NCBI RefSeq assembly: GCF_037031225.1
Contig: NZ_JAYEZN010000001.1
Coordinates: 1,922,001-1,986,000, forward strand
Length of the DNA stretch: 64,000 bases
Origin: Halorientalis sp. LT38
Lineage (GTDB): Archaea; Halobacteriota; Halobacteria; Halobacteriales; Haloarculaceae
Reading direction: 5' to 3'
Part shown: positions 57,958 to 64,000 of the stretch, piece by piece
Layout of the letters: each line of letters opens with the position of its first letter
Position numbering within the stretch: position 1 is the first letter of the stretch
Program-made: the position numbers and the translations under genes
The notes under the pieces: model-generated
What the model was told of the DNA's origin: nothing
Database searches by the model: none
What the model saw: the letters and a program-made list of their open reading frames with translations, nothing else

Positions 57958-59816
57958 TCGAGATGGCGGAGACCCCCCACGCCGACGACGACGCCACCCT
58001 CGCGAGAGTCCGCGAGACCCTCGCCGACTCCGTCGCGGAACTGGAGGAGCGGCGGCTGGCGGCGGCCGACCGCGAACCCGTCGCCGAGGCCGTACTGGAC
58101 GTGCTGCTGGCGGGCGATCGCTGCACCGCCGAGGGCGTGGAGTTGCGACACGTCCCGCCGGCGGCCGGGCCGAGCGCGAGCGAACTCGCGACGACGCTCG
58201 CCGACCTCCGCGACGCCCTCGCCGACGGCGACCTCGGAGCCAATGCGTCCCAGACCGACGTCAAGCGCCTCGGCGACCGACTCGACGACCTCGACGCGGC
58301 CCTGGAGGCGGCCGAGCCGTTCCCATACGCGATCGTCGAGACGGAGATCGAACGCGAGCACGGCAAGCCGGTGCGGTCGCGGGGGGTCCGAACCGACGAC
58401 GTCGACGAGGGGAACCTCGCAGGCGCCCCGGAGGGCGTGTTCGCCGGCCCGCGCGCCCGCCAGCAGATCGAGACGGTGCCTCGCGAGTCCGGCGGCGCCC
58501 CGCTGTTCGTCGGGACGGGCACCCGCGCCGGTCGGGACGCCAGCATCGAGAAGGACCACCTCTTCCGCCACCGCGCGGTCTTCGGCGTGACGGGCTACGG
58601 CAAGTCGACGCTGCTGACGAACGAGTTCAAACAGCTCGTCGAGGCCGGCGCGGGCGGCTGCTTCGTCGACCCGAAGGGCGACGACAGCGAGCGACTCGTC
58701 GAGATCCTGCCCGAGCGCCGGCTGGACGAGGTGCGCTGGCTCGAACCGGGCAGCACCCGCGGGGCCGTCAGCGGCTTCAACTTCCTCGAACTCGACCTCG
58801 ATCCGGGCGATCCGGCCTTCGAGACGGCCGTGACCGCGCTCGTCGAGGACCTCGTGGCGCTGCTTTCCGTCCGCGACGCCTGGGGCCCGCGGCTCGACCG
58901 CGTCGCCCGCGAGACAGTCGCCGCGATCAATTCCTACAACCGCACCCGACCCGACGAGCCGGACCTCACGCTCGTCGATTTCGCCCGCCTCGTCTCCGAT
59001 CCGTCGGCCCGCGAGGCGTTCGTCGCCCGGATGGAGGCGGCGGGCGTCGATCTCGAGCCCGGCTACGTCGACCGGTTCGCCGAGGTCCCCGAGAGCGCCC
59101 GCGAGCGCGTCGGTGAGGCACTGGTCCCCTGGCTCGAGAACCCGATCACGCGGCGGATGGTCGCGATGCGGGACTCGGGGATCAGCGTCCCCCGCGCCGT
59201 CGCCGAGGGCGAGATCCTGCTCGTGCGGATGGGCGGCGAGCCCAAGGAACTCAAACGGCGGCTCTCGATGGCGGTCCTGCGCCGGATCTGGAGCGCCGTC
59301 CGGGCCCGCTCCGAGCGGGACCGCCGGGATCGGGACCCCTTCTACCTCTTTTGCGACGAGTTCGACAACGTGGCGCTGGCCGACGAGACCATCACGGCGA
59401 TGCTCTCCGAGAGCCGGAGTTACCGCCTCTCGCTGACCTTCTGCACCCAGTACCCCGGCCAGCTCCCCGAGTCGGTCGTCGAGGGGATGGTCTCGAACTG
59501 CGACACGGTCGTCTCGTTCAATCCCGGCTCGCGCCGCCAGGCCGAGACCTACAACAGTCAGCTGGGCGTCGACGCCGAGACGCTGACCGGCGAGTCCAAC
59601 TACCACGTCTGGCTCCGGACGACCCTCTCGGAGTCGATGGAGCGGTCGGCGGCCTTCCGGGTGTACACCCACCCGCCGTTCCCGCCGCTGCGGACACGCG
59701 ACGAGCGCGACCGCCTGATCGAGCGGGCGCTCCGGCGGGACGGGCGGCCGAAGGAGGAGGGCGGAACCGGGCCGACCTCACCGCTCGATAGCGGTGACGG
59801 CGAACGGTCCGTCTAG
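57954..59816 (+). CDS. HerA/FtsK/TraD-like DNA-translocase ATPase
   Basis: 620 residues from a GTG at 57954 overlapping the previous TGA; the ATG at 57963 is the alternative. Walker A is GVTGYGKST (211-219), Walker B is FYLFCDEF (463-470) with the Asp/Glu pair, and a sensor-like LTFCTQYPGQLPE follows at about 494-505. FVDPKGDDSERL after Walker A is typical of the TraD/VirD4 branch, where the protein helps DNA into or out of the cell, or of HerA-like motors. A helical N-terminal 200 residues has no membrane segment, so it probably acts from the cytoplasm on DNA. The pair may be a defence or DNA-transfer module; this is inference. Confidence 0.82.
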   Translation: MIEMAETPHADDDATLARVRETLADSVAELEERRLAAADREPVAEAVLDVLLAGDRCTAEGVELRHVPPAAGPSASELATTLADLRDALADGDLGANASQTDVKRLGDRLDDLDAALEAAEPFPYAIVETEIEREHGKPVRSRGVRTDDVDEGNLAGAPEGVFAGPRARQQIETVPRESGGAPLFVGTGTRAGRDASIEKDHLFRHRAVFGVTGYGKSTLLTNEFKQLVEAGAGGCFVDPKGDDSERLVEILPERRLDEVRWLEPGSTRGAVSGFNFLELDLDPGDPAFETAVTALVEDLVALLSVRDAWGPRLDRVARETVAAINSYNRTRPDEPDLTLVDFARLVSDPSAREAFVARMEAAGVDLEPGYVDRFAEVPESARERVGEALVPWLENPITRRMVAMRDSGISVPRAVAEGEILLVRMGGEPKELKRRLSMAVLRRIWSAVRARSERDRRDRDPFYLFCDEFDNVALADETITAMLSESRSYRLSLTFCTQYPGQLPESVVEGMVSNCDTVVSFNPGSRRQAETYNSQLGVDAETLTGESNYHVWLRTTLSESMERSAAFRVYTHPPFPPLRTRDERDRLIERALRRDGRPKEEGGTGPTSPLDSGDGERSV

Positions 59817-60580
59817 TCCTGTTGATCGGACTGCGCCGCGTACGTCGGCCGCTCGGCGTACTCGATGGGGTCCCGGACGCCGAGGTTCTGGAACGCCTCG
59901 AGCCGGAAGGCACAGGCGTCGCAGGTGCCGCAGGCCGGCGCCTCCTCGCGGTAACAGCTCCAGGTCAGCTCGTAGGGGACGCCCAGGTCCAGCCCCCGCT
60001 CGGCGATGTCGGTCTTGGACCACTCGACGAACGGCGCGACCAGGTCGATCTCGGTCTCGGGTTTCGTCCCGACGTCGATCACGGTCTGGAAGGCCTCGAA
60101 GAAGGCGGGCCGGCAGTCGGGGTAGCCCGAGAAGTCCTCGCTGTGGGCGCCGACGAACACCGCGGAACAGTCGCGGGCCTCGGCGCAGGAGACGGCCATC
60201 GAGAGCAGGTTGGCGTTGCGGAAGGGGACGTAGGAGGTCGGAATCCCCCCGCCGTCGGGGTCGGCGTCGGCCACGTCGATCTCGTCGTCGGTCAGGCTGG
60301 AGCCCCCGATCGCCGCCAGGTGCTCCGTCTCGACGCGGAGGAAGTCGGCGGCGTCGACCTCGGCAGCCAGGGCCTCGGCGCACTCGCGTTCCTTCGCCTC
60401 GGTCTCCTGGCCGTAGGAGGTGTGCAGCAGGTACGGGTCGTAGCCGCGCTCGATGGCCTCGTAGACGGCCGTCGCGCTGTCCATGCCGCCGGAGACCAGG
60501 ATCACGGCGCGGCGGTCGGCTGCGGGCCCCTCGCGGTCAGTCGTCGATGCGTCGGCGTCGGTGGTGGCGTCTCGGGTCAT
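59813..60580 (-). CDS. queC: QueC, 7-cyano-7-deazaguanine synthase
   Basis: 255 residues. PP-loop SGGMDS (30-35) for ATP activation, the family-specific ..SYVPFRNANLLSMAVSCAEAR and ..PETEIDLVAPFVEWSKTDIA, and zinc ligands Cys209, Cys217, Cys220 and Cys223 (CYREEAPACGTCDAC). QueC converts CDG to preQ0, the precursor that archaea insert into tRNA position 15 (archaeosine). It overlaps the HerA-like gene by four bases at the 3' ends (convergent). It is the last gene of the queD-queE-queC unit, 26 bases after queE. Confidence 0.95.
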   Translation of the reverse strand: MTRDATTDADASTTDREGPAADRRAVILVSGGMDSATAVYEAIERGYDPYLLHTSYGQETEAKERECAEALAAEVDAADFLRVETEHLAAIGGSSLTDDEIDVADADPDGGGIPTSYVPFRNANLLSMAVSCAEARDCSAVFVGAHSEDFSGYPDCRPAFFEAFQTVIDVGTKPETEIDLVAPFVEWSKTDIAERGLDLGVPYELTWSCYREEAPACGTCDACAFRLEAFQNLGVRDPIEYAERPTYAAQSDQQD

Positions 60581-60605
60581 GGTGGGTGTGTCCTGTGCGG
60601 TCGGG

Positions 60606-61409
60606 TCAGGTACCGGGCGCGTCGTTCCAGAGGTCGACGTGGAGCCGGGGCGTGTAGCGATAGCCCCGGTCCAGCGCCAGTTCTGCGACCGTCCCGCGGT
60701 TCTCGTCCAGTGTCTCCCGGGTCGTGCCCTCGGGCATCAACAGCACGTCGGTGTCGGCGACGGTGGCGCTCGCGGCGTCGCGGACGCGGTCGACCAGGCG
60801 GTCGATCTCGTCCAGGTCGTCGGGCCCGGTGACGACGAACTTCAACTGGGTGTCGTAGTCCTCGACCAGTCGGGCCAGCGCGGCCAGGTCGAGCCGGTCG
60901 GCCTCGTGGCGCTCGGCGGCCGCGGCGTCGACCGGTTCGCCGTCGGGGCGGGGCGTCCCCTCCGCGACCAGGTCGGCCACGGGGGTACTGCTCGCCAGTT
61001 TCGGGCTGACGCTGGCGAGGTCGATGGCGGCGTCCCGGTAGACCGTCCCGTTGGTCTCGACGGTGGTGTGATACCCCGCCGCGTCGAGCCGGTCGAGCAG
61101 GGCCACCGACTCCTCGTGGAGCAGTGGCTCGCCGCCCGTCAGGACGACGTGGTCGGCCGCGAACCGCTCGACTTCGGCGACGATTTCGTCCAGGTCGAGC
61201 CAGGCGTGGGACGGCTCCCAGGAGGTGTGATAGGAGTCACAGAACCAGCACCGGAGGTTACAGCCGCTGGTGCGGACGAACACCGACGGGACGCCCGCGA
61301 GACGGCCCTCGCCCTGCAGGGAGTGGAACAGTTCGTTGATCGGGAGTGCCGACTCGGTGTCGCCGTCGCCCTCGCCGGCCAGGTCCGCGGGGTCGGCGTC
61401 GACCGGCAT
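60606..61409 (-). CDS. queE: QueE, 7-carboxy-7-deazaguanine synthase (radical SAM)
   Basis: 267 residues from the ATG at 61409, overlapping the queD stop (ATGA). The radical-SAM cluster motif is C50-N-L-R-C54-W-F-C57 (SGCNLRCWFCDSY), with FHSLQGEGRLAGVPSVFVRT before it and VVLTGGEPLLHEESVALLDRL after it; these are characteristic for QueE. The enzyme turns CPH4 into CDG using SAM. The N-terminal 20 residues and the region near 175-200 carry halophilic acidic insertions. Confidence 0.94.
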   Translation of the reverse strand: MPVDADPADLAGEGDGDTESALPINELFHSLQGEGRLAGVPSVFVRTSGCNLRCWFCDSYHTSWEPSHAWLDLDEIVAEVERFAADHVVLTGGEPLLHEESVALLDRLDAAGYHTTVETNGTVYRDAAIDLASVSPKLASSTPVADLVAEGTPRPDGEPVDAAAAERHEADRLDLAALARLVEDYDTQLKFVVTGPDDLDEIDRLVDRVRDAASATVADTDVLLMPEGTTRETLDENRGTVAELALDRGYRYTPRLHVDLWNDAPGT

Positions 61410-61870
61410 CAGTAACTCGCACAGAGTTCGCCGGTCTCGGCCACCTCGACGGCCACGTCCGACACCGTGTCGGGGAGGCGTTCGTCGAGTCGATGTTCGA
61501 GGACGACGCTCATCACCTCGGCCGTCGGCGGGTGGTCGAGGACGACCACGGCGTCGCCGTCGCCGCTCGCCTCGAAGGCCTCGACCAGCGGATCGCCACG
61601 CTCGAGGAGGAACCTGTGATCCCACTCGGAGAGTACCTCTGTAATATCTCCCTTATCAACTACCCAGCCCTCGTCGGTGAGTTCGCCCGTGACGGCGACG
61701 CTGACCTCGTAGTTGTGGCCGTGGGGCCGCGCGCACTTCCCGTCGTGATGGCGGATTCGATGGCCCGCACTGATGCGGATCGGGCGGTCACGGCCGACGT
61801 GGAGCGTCCGCTCGCCCGCGTCGGTGAGGGCGTCGGTGGCGCGTCGCTCCCTGGCGGCGCTGTCAGTCAT
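61409..61870 (-). CDS. queD: QueD, 6-carboxy-5,6,7,8-tetrahydropterin synthase
   Basis: 153 residues from the ATG at 61870. Zinc ligands His37, His50 and His52 (SAGHRIRHH, RPHGHNYEV), catalytic Cys46 and the VDKGDITEVLSEWDHRFLLER segment are the QueD/PTPS signature. It makes CPH4 from dihydroneopterin triphosphate, the first step of preQ0 synthesis. It is the first gene of the three-gene operon; a TATA-like TTTTTGTATTCC is seen just upstream on the minus strand (about 61890-61901). QueD and queE overlap. Confidence 0.94.
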   Translation of the reverse strand: MTDSAARERRATDALTDAGERTLHVGRDRPIRISAGHRIRHHDGKCARPHGHNYEVSVAVTGELTDEGWVVDKGDITEVLSEWDHRFLLERGDPLVEAFEASGDGDAVVVLDHPPTAEVMSVVLEHRLDERLPDTVSDVAVEVAETGELCASY

Positions 61871-61913
61871 ATCCCAGGATTATCTCAGGAATACAAAAAG
61901 CTATCTGCCGCGA

Positions 61914-62030
61914 TCAGTCCGCGCCCTGGGGCGGCGTCCAGCCACACTGCTCGCAGGTCTCGATCCCGTTGCGGCGTTCGAGGTCGGTCCGGCACGTCGG
62001 GCAGACGAGCGCGGAGGTGGGCTCAGGCAT
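61914..62030 (-). CDS. 38-residue zinc-ribbon microprotein
   Basis: An ATG at 62030 opens a 38-residue frame with two CxxC pairs (CPTC and CEQC, spaced 14 residues apart), followed by GWTPPQGAD. The eight bases ATGCCTGA contain both the start of this gene and the TGA of the aldehyde dehydrogenase upstream, so it is translationally coupled to it. Paired CxxC motifs with an Arg/Asp/Glu-rich linker are typical of single-metal zinc ribbons. Its role is unknown; it may be a metallochaperone, a redox switch or a ribosome/RNA-binding element. Confidence 0.72.
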   Translation of the reverse strand: MPEPTSALVCPTCRTDLERRNGIETCEQCGWTPPQGAD

Positions 62031-63546
62031 CGTCCTCGGTGGTGATGTCCGCGGAGAGGCCCTGCGCCATCTGGATGTCTTTGGAGTTGTTCAGCGTCCA
62101 CGCGGTGCGGTCGGTGACGGCCTCGATGATCTCGCGGGCAGAGGGGTAGCCGTTGCCGGACTTCTTGACGCCGCCGAAGGGCAACTGGACCTCGGCACCG
62201 ATACAGGGGAGGTTGCCGTACGCCAGGCCGAGTTCGGCGTGGTCGCGGTAGTAGTTGATCTGACGGTAATCCTCCGAGACGATGGCGCCCGCCAGTCCGT
62301 AGGCGGTGTCGTTCTGGATCTCGACCGCCCGCTCGATGTCGCCCTCGTACTCCAGCAGGGCGACGTGGGGGCCGAACACCTCCTCGCTGGTACAACGGAG
62401 GTCCTCGTCGGGGTCGGCCTCGTAGACGAACGGGCCCGCCCAGTGGCCCTCGGCGTGGCCTTCGGGGATCTCCTCGGCGTCGAGTTCCGTCCGGTCGACG
62501 AGGACGTTGACGCCCTCCTCGCGGGCGATATCGGCGTACTCGGTGACTTTCTCCCGGTGACCGGCCTCGATGAGCGGACCCATGAACGTCGTTTCGTCGA
62601 GCGGGTCGCCGACGGCGACCGAACTCGCGGCCGCGACGAACCGGTCTCTGAACTCCTCGTACACGTCGGTGTGGACGATCAGGCGCTCGCTGGAGACGCA
62701 GCGCTGGCCGGTCGTCTTGAACGAGGACATCACCGCCGCGTGGACGGCGATGTCGAGGTCGGCCTCGTCGGTGACGACGATGGCGTTTTTCCCGCCCATC
62801 TCACAGGCGACGCGCTTGCCGGACTCGCCGGCGAGGTCGGTGGCGATGCTGTGCCCGACCTCCGCGGAGCCGGTGAAAAGCACCGTGGCCACGTCGTCGG
62901 ACTCGACGATGGCGTTGCCGGCGTCGCCGAAGCCCTGCACCATGTTGAACACGCCCGGCGGGATGCCGGCGTCGTCGAACATCTCCGCGATGATCTGGGC
63001 GCACCACGGCGTCTGCTCGGCGGGCTTGAACACGACGGTGTTGCCCTCCACCAGCGCGACGGCCATGTGCCAGTAGGGGATCGCGATGGGGAAGTTCCAC
63101 GGCGTGATACACCCCGTGACGCCGCGGGGTTTCCGGCGCATGTAGGCGTCCTTGGCGGCGATCTCGGAGGGAACGACGTCGCCTTTCGGGTGGCGAGCGT
63201 CGCCGGCGGCCCACTCGACCATGTGTGCGGCCTCGACGACGTCGGCTCGCCCCTCGCTGATCTCTTTCCCGCACTCCCTGGTGACGATCTCCCCGAGTTC
63301 GCCCGTGCGATCACGGAGTTCGTGGTAGACGTCCCACAGGAACTCCGCGCGGTCGATGCGGGAGAGTACCCGCCACTCCTCGTACGCGGCGTCGGCGGCG
63401 TCGACTGCGCTGTCGACGTCCGCCGGCGTGCCGCGTCGGAACTCGCCGAGCCGCTCGCCGGTCGCGGGATTCTCGCTGGTAAAGGTGTCAGTTCCCTTTC
63501 CTGTTACCCACTCGCCGTCGATGTAGTGCTGGTACGTCTCTGTCAT
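62023..63546 (-). CDS. Aldehyde dehydrogenase (NAD(P)+-dependent)
   Basis: 507 residues from the ATG at 63546. GVTGCITPWNFPIAIPYWHM has the catalytic Asn (TPWNFP), TGSAEVGHSIATDLAGESGKRVACEMGGKNAIVV the catalytic Glu and the cofactor loop, and TTGQRCVSSERLIVH the nucleophile Cys. EEVFGPHVALLEYE and GVKKSGNGYP end the fold. Some members prefer betaine aldehyde or succinate semialdehyde; the substrate is not clear here. The gene is divergent from a regulator at 63715, with two perfect palindromes between them. A 38-residue zinc protein is coupled downstream. Confidence 0.92.
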   Translation of the reverse strand: MTETYQHYIDGEWVTGKGTDTFTSENPATGERLGEFRRGTPADVDSAVDAADAAYEEWRVLSRIDRAEFLWDVYHELRDRTGELGEIVTRECGKEISEGRADVVEAAHMVEWAAGDARHPKGDVVPSEIAAKDAYMRRKPRGVTGCITPWNFPIAIPYWHMAVALVEGNTVVFKPAEQTPWCAQIIAEMFDDAGIPPGVFNMVQGFGDAGNAIVESDDVATVLFTGSAEVGHSIATDLAGESGKRVACEMGGKNAIVVTDEADLDIAVHAAVMSSFKTTGQRCVSSERLIVHTDVYEEFRDRFVAAASSVAVGDPLDETTFMGPLIEAGHREKVTEYADIAREEGVNVLVDRTELDAEEIPEGHAEGHWAGPFVYEADPDEDLRCTSEEVFGPHVALLEYEGDIERAVEIQNDTAYGLAGAIVSEDYRQINYYRDHAELGLAYGNLPCIGAEVQLPFGGVKKSGNGYPSAREIIEAVTDRTAWTLNNSKDIQMAQGLSADITTEDDA

Positions 63547-63583
63547 TGCACTCACTTCCACACTACCGCATGAGGTTCCCCGT

Positions 63584-63597
63584 CCGACCATGGTCGG
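63584..63597. promoter_or_regulatory. Palindromic operator 1 (CCGACCATGGTCGG)
   Basis: A perfect 14-bp palindrome 38 bases ahead of the aldehyde dehydrogenase ATG. It matches the second site at 63647-63662; the centres are 64 bases apart, close to six turns of DNA, so one dimeric regulator could bind both on the same face. Confidence 0.7.
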
Positions 63598-63646
63598 TTC
63601 GCGGGAAACCCGCCGCAGTCTGTCGGTCTCGCCCGCTATTTCCCCA

Positions 63647-63662
63647 CCCGACCATGGTCGGG
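63647..63662. promoter_or_regulatory. Palindromic operator 2 (CCCGACCATGGTCGGG)
   Basis: A perfect 16-bp palindrome that shares the CCGACCATGGTCGG core with the site at 63584-63597. It sits 53 bases before the divergent HTH gene at 63715. Two copies of a long palindrome in one short intergenic region is strong evidence of a shared regulator. Confidence 0.72.
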
Positions 63663-63714
63663 CGGGGGTTTGTGACGTCGACACATACATACACGCATAG
63701 GCTAGTACAGACTC

Positions 63715-64000
63715 ATGGCTGCTATCGACCAGAGATCAACCACACGGCTGACACTCGACCTGTGGCACCCGAACTGCTGGGCGATCGAGGCCACGGAGCG
63801 AACGGCGGGGGGCGTCCTGGCACACGCGATCTACAACTCGCCACGGACGGGTGGCGACGCGCCGACCTCGGTACAGGGACTGTTCACGGCGTACGGCGAC
63901 GACGAGGGCGAGGTCGAAGCCCTCCTCGAGACGATCCGCGACTCCGATCACGCGGGCGAACTCTCGGAGTTACAGGAGCGGTTCGGCCGCGAGCGCAACG
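63715..64000 (+). CDS. Haloarchaeal HTH-10/Bat-like regulator, N-terminal part (3' truncated by window)
   Basis: From the ATG at 63715 the frame is open to the last base (95 residues visible). The opening ..TRLTLDLWHPNCWAIEATERTAGGVLAHAIYNSP, followed by QGLFTAYGDDEGEVEALLETIRDSDHAGEL, matches the N-terminal module that precedes an HTH-10 domain in haloarchaeal regulators of the bacterio-opsin activator kind. The DNA-binding C-terminus is beyond the window. It diverges from the aldehyde dehydrogenase and probably controls it, and itself, through the two CCGACCATGGTCGG palindromes. Confidence 0.7.
   Translation, partial: MAAIDQRSTTRLTLDLWHPNCWAIEATERTAGGVLAHAIYNSPRTGGDAPTSVQGLFTAYGDDEGEVEALLETIRDSDHAGELSELQERFGRERN

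Noticed and set aside
56656-59816. Integrated conjugative element or provirus
   Set aside because: Only the HerA-like pair is present. No integrase, relaxase, att repeats or tRNA borders are seen; neighbours are core genes (SpeE-like, que operon).

Overview
The window is a stretch of high-GC haloarchaeal chromosome. Proteins are acidic (Asp/Glu-rich, Lys-poor), stop-to-start overlaps of the ATGA/GTGA kind are frequent, TATA-like boxes sit 23-33 bases ahead of start codons (leaderless mRNAs), and there are archaeal hallmark genes: Hel308, KEOPS Cgi121, the preQ0 genes for archaeosine, an archaeal-type (Ser-His) signal peptidase and an archaeal LeuRS. The maoC-phaR-phaP-phaE-phaC-phaB layout resembles PHA-storing haloarchaea (Haloarcula/Halomicrobium-like or Haloferax mediterranei-like). 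I cannot fix the genus from sequence alone. No rRNA, tRNA, CRISPR array or intact insertion sequence was seen.

Left part (1-16 kb): two tandem-rhodanese sulfurtransferases, an AI-2E-type permease, a methyltransferase, a small operon with a 29-residue membrane microprotein, a MATE exporter, an orphan 7TM histidine kinase, a winged-helix/GNAT/zinc-finger protein, a 3Fe-4S-type ferredoxin, a CheC-like protein, a thioesterase, and the overlapping hel308-cgi121 pair (DNA repair helicase plus KEOPS subunit).

PHA storage locus (16.2-20.9 kb): divergent maoC (R-enoyl-CoA hydratase) and phaR-phaP, then phaE-phaC and phaB. The phaR promoter carries two overlapping inverted repeats that look like an autoregulatory operator. 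PhaC has an acidic linker and a C-terminal helix-hairpin-helix domain on top of a normal class III synthase.

Middle part (21-43 kb): GCS2-like ligase, universal stress protein, RNase H-like nuclease, GNAT, leuS, a Tat-exported protein, a CopZ-like chaperone, two site-2 proteases (one with CBS domains), an SprT-like protein, lipid/acyl-CoA genes (two acyl-CoA dehydrogenases over the window, an acyl-CoA synthetase, thioesterases), a VapBC pair, a lactonase-like hydrolase and a GMC oxidoreductase.

Surface-fibre-like operon (41.9-46.8 kb): an FilR1-like winged-helix regulator followed by two secreted proteins with TasA-like N-termini, an archaeal signal peptidase I and a DUF5305-type membrane protein, with a strong operator next to the TATA box. 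This reads as a haloarchaeal counterpart of SipW-TasA and is one of the two best candidates for an undescribed system.

Right part (46.9-64 kb): quinone-reductase-like and VOC enzymes, a carotenoid cleavage oxygenase, an Old Yellow Enzyme, a MarR-like/PemK-like toxin-antitoxin pair, a membrane-fused spermidine-synthase-like protein, a two-gene HerA/TraD-like ATPase system with its own perfect inverted repeat (the second candidate system), the queD-queE-queC operon, a 38-residue zinc microprotein, an aldehyde dehydrogenase and a divergent regulator cut by the window end, with two matching 14-16 bp palindromes between them.
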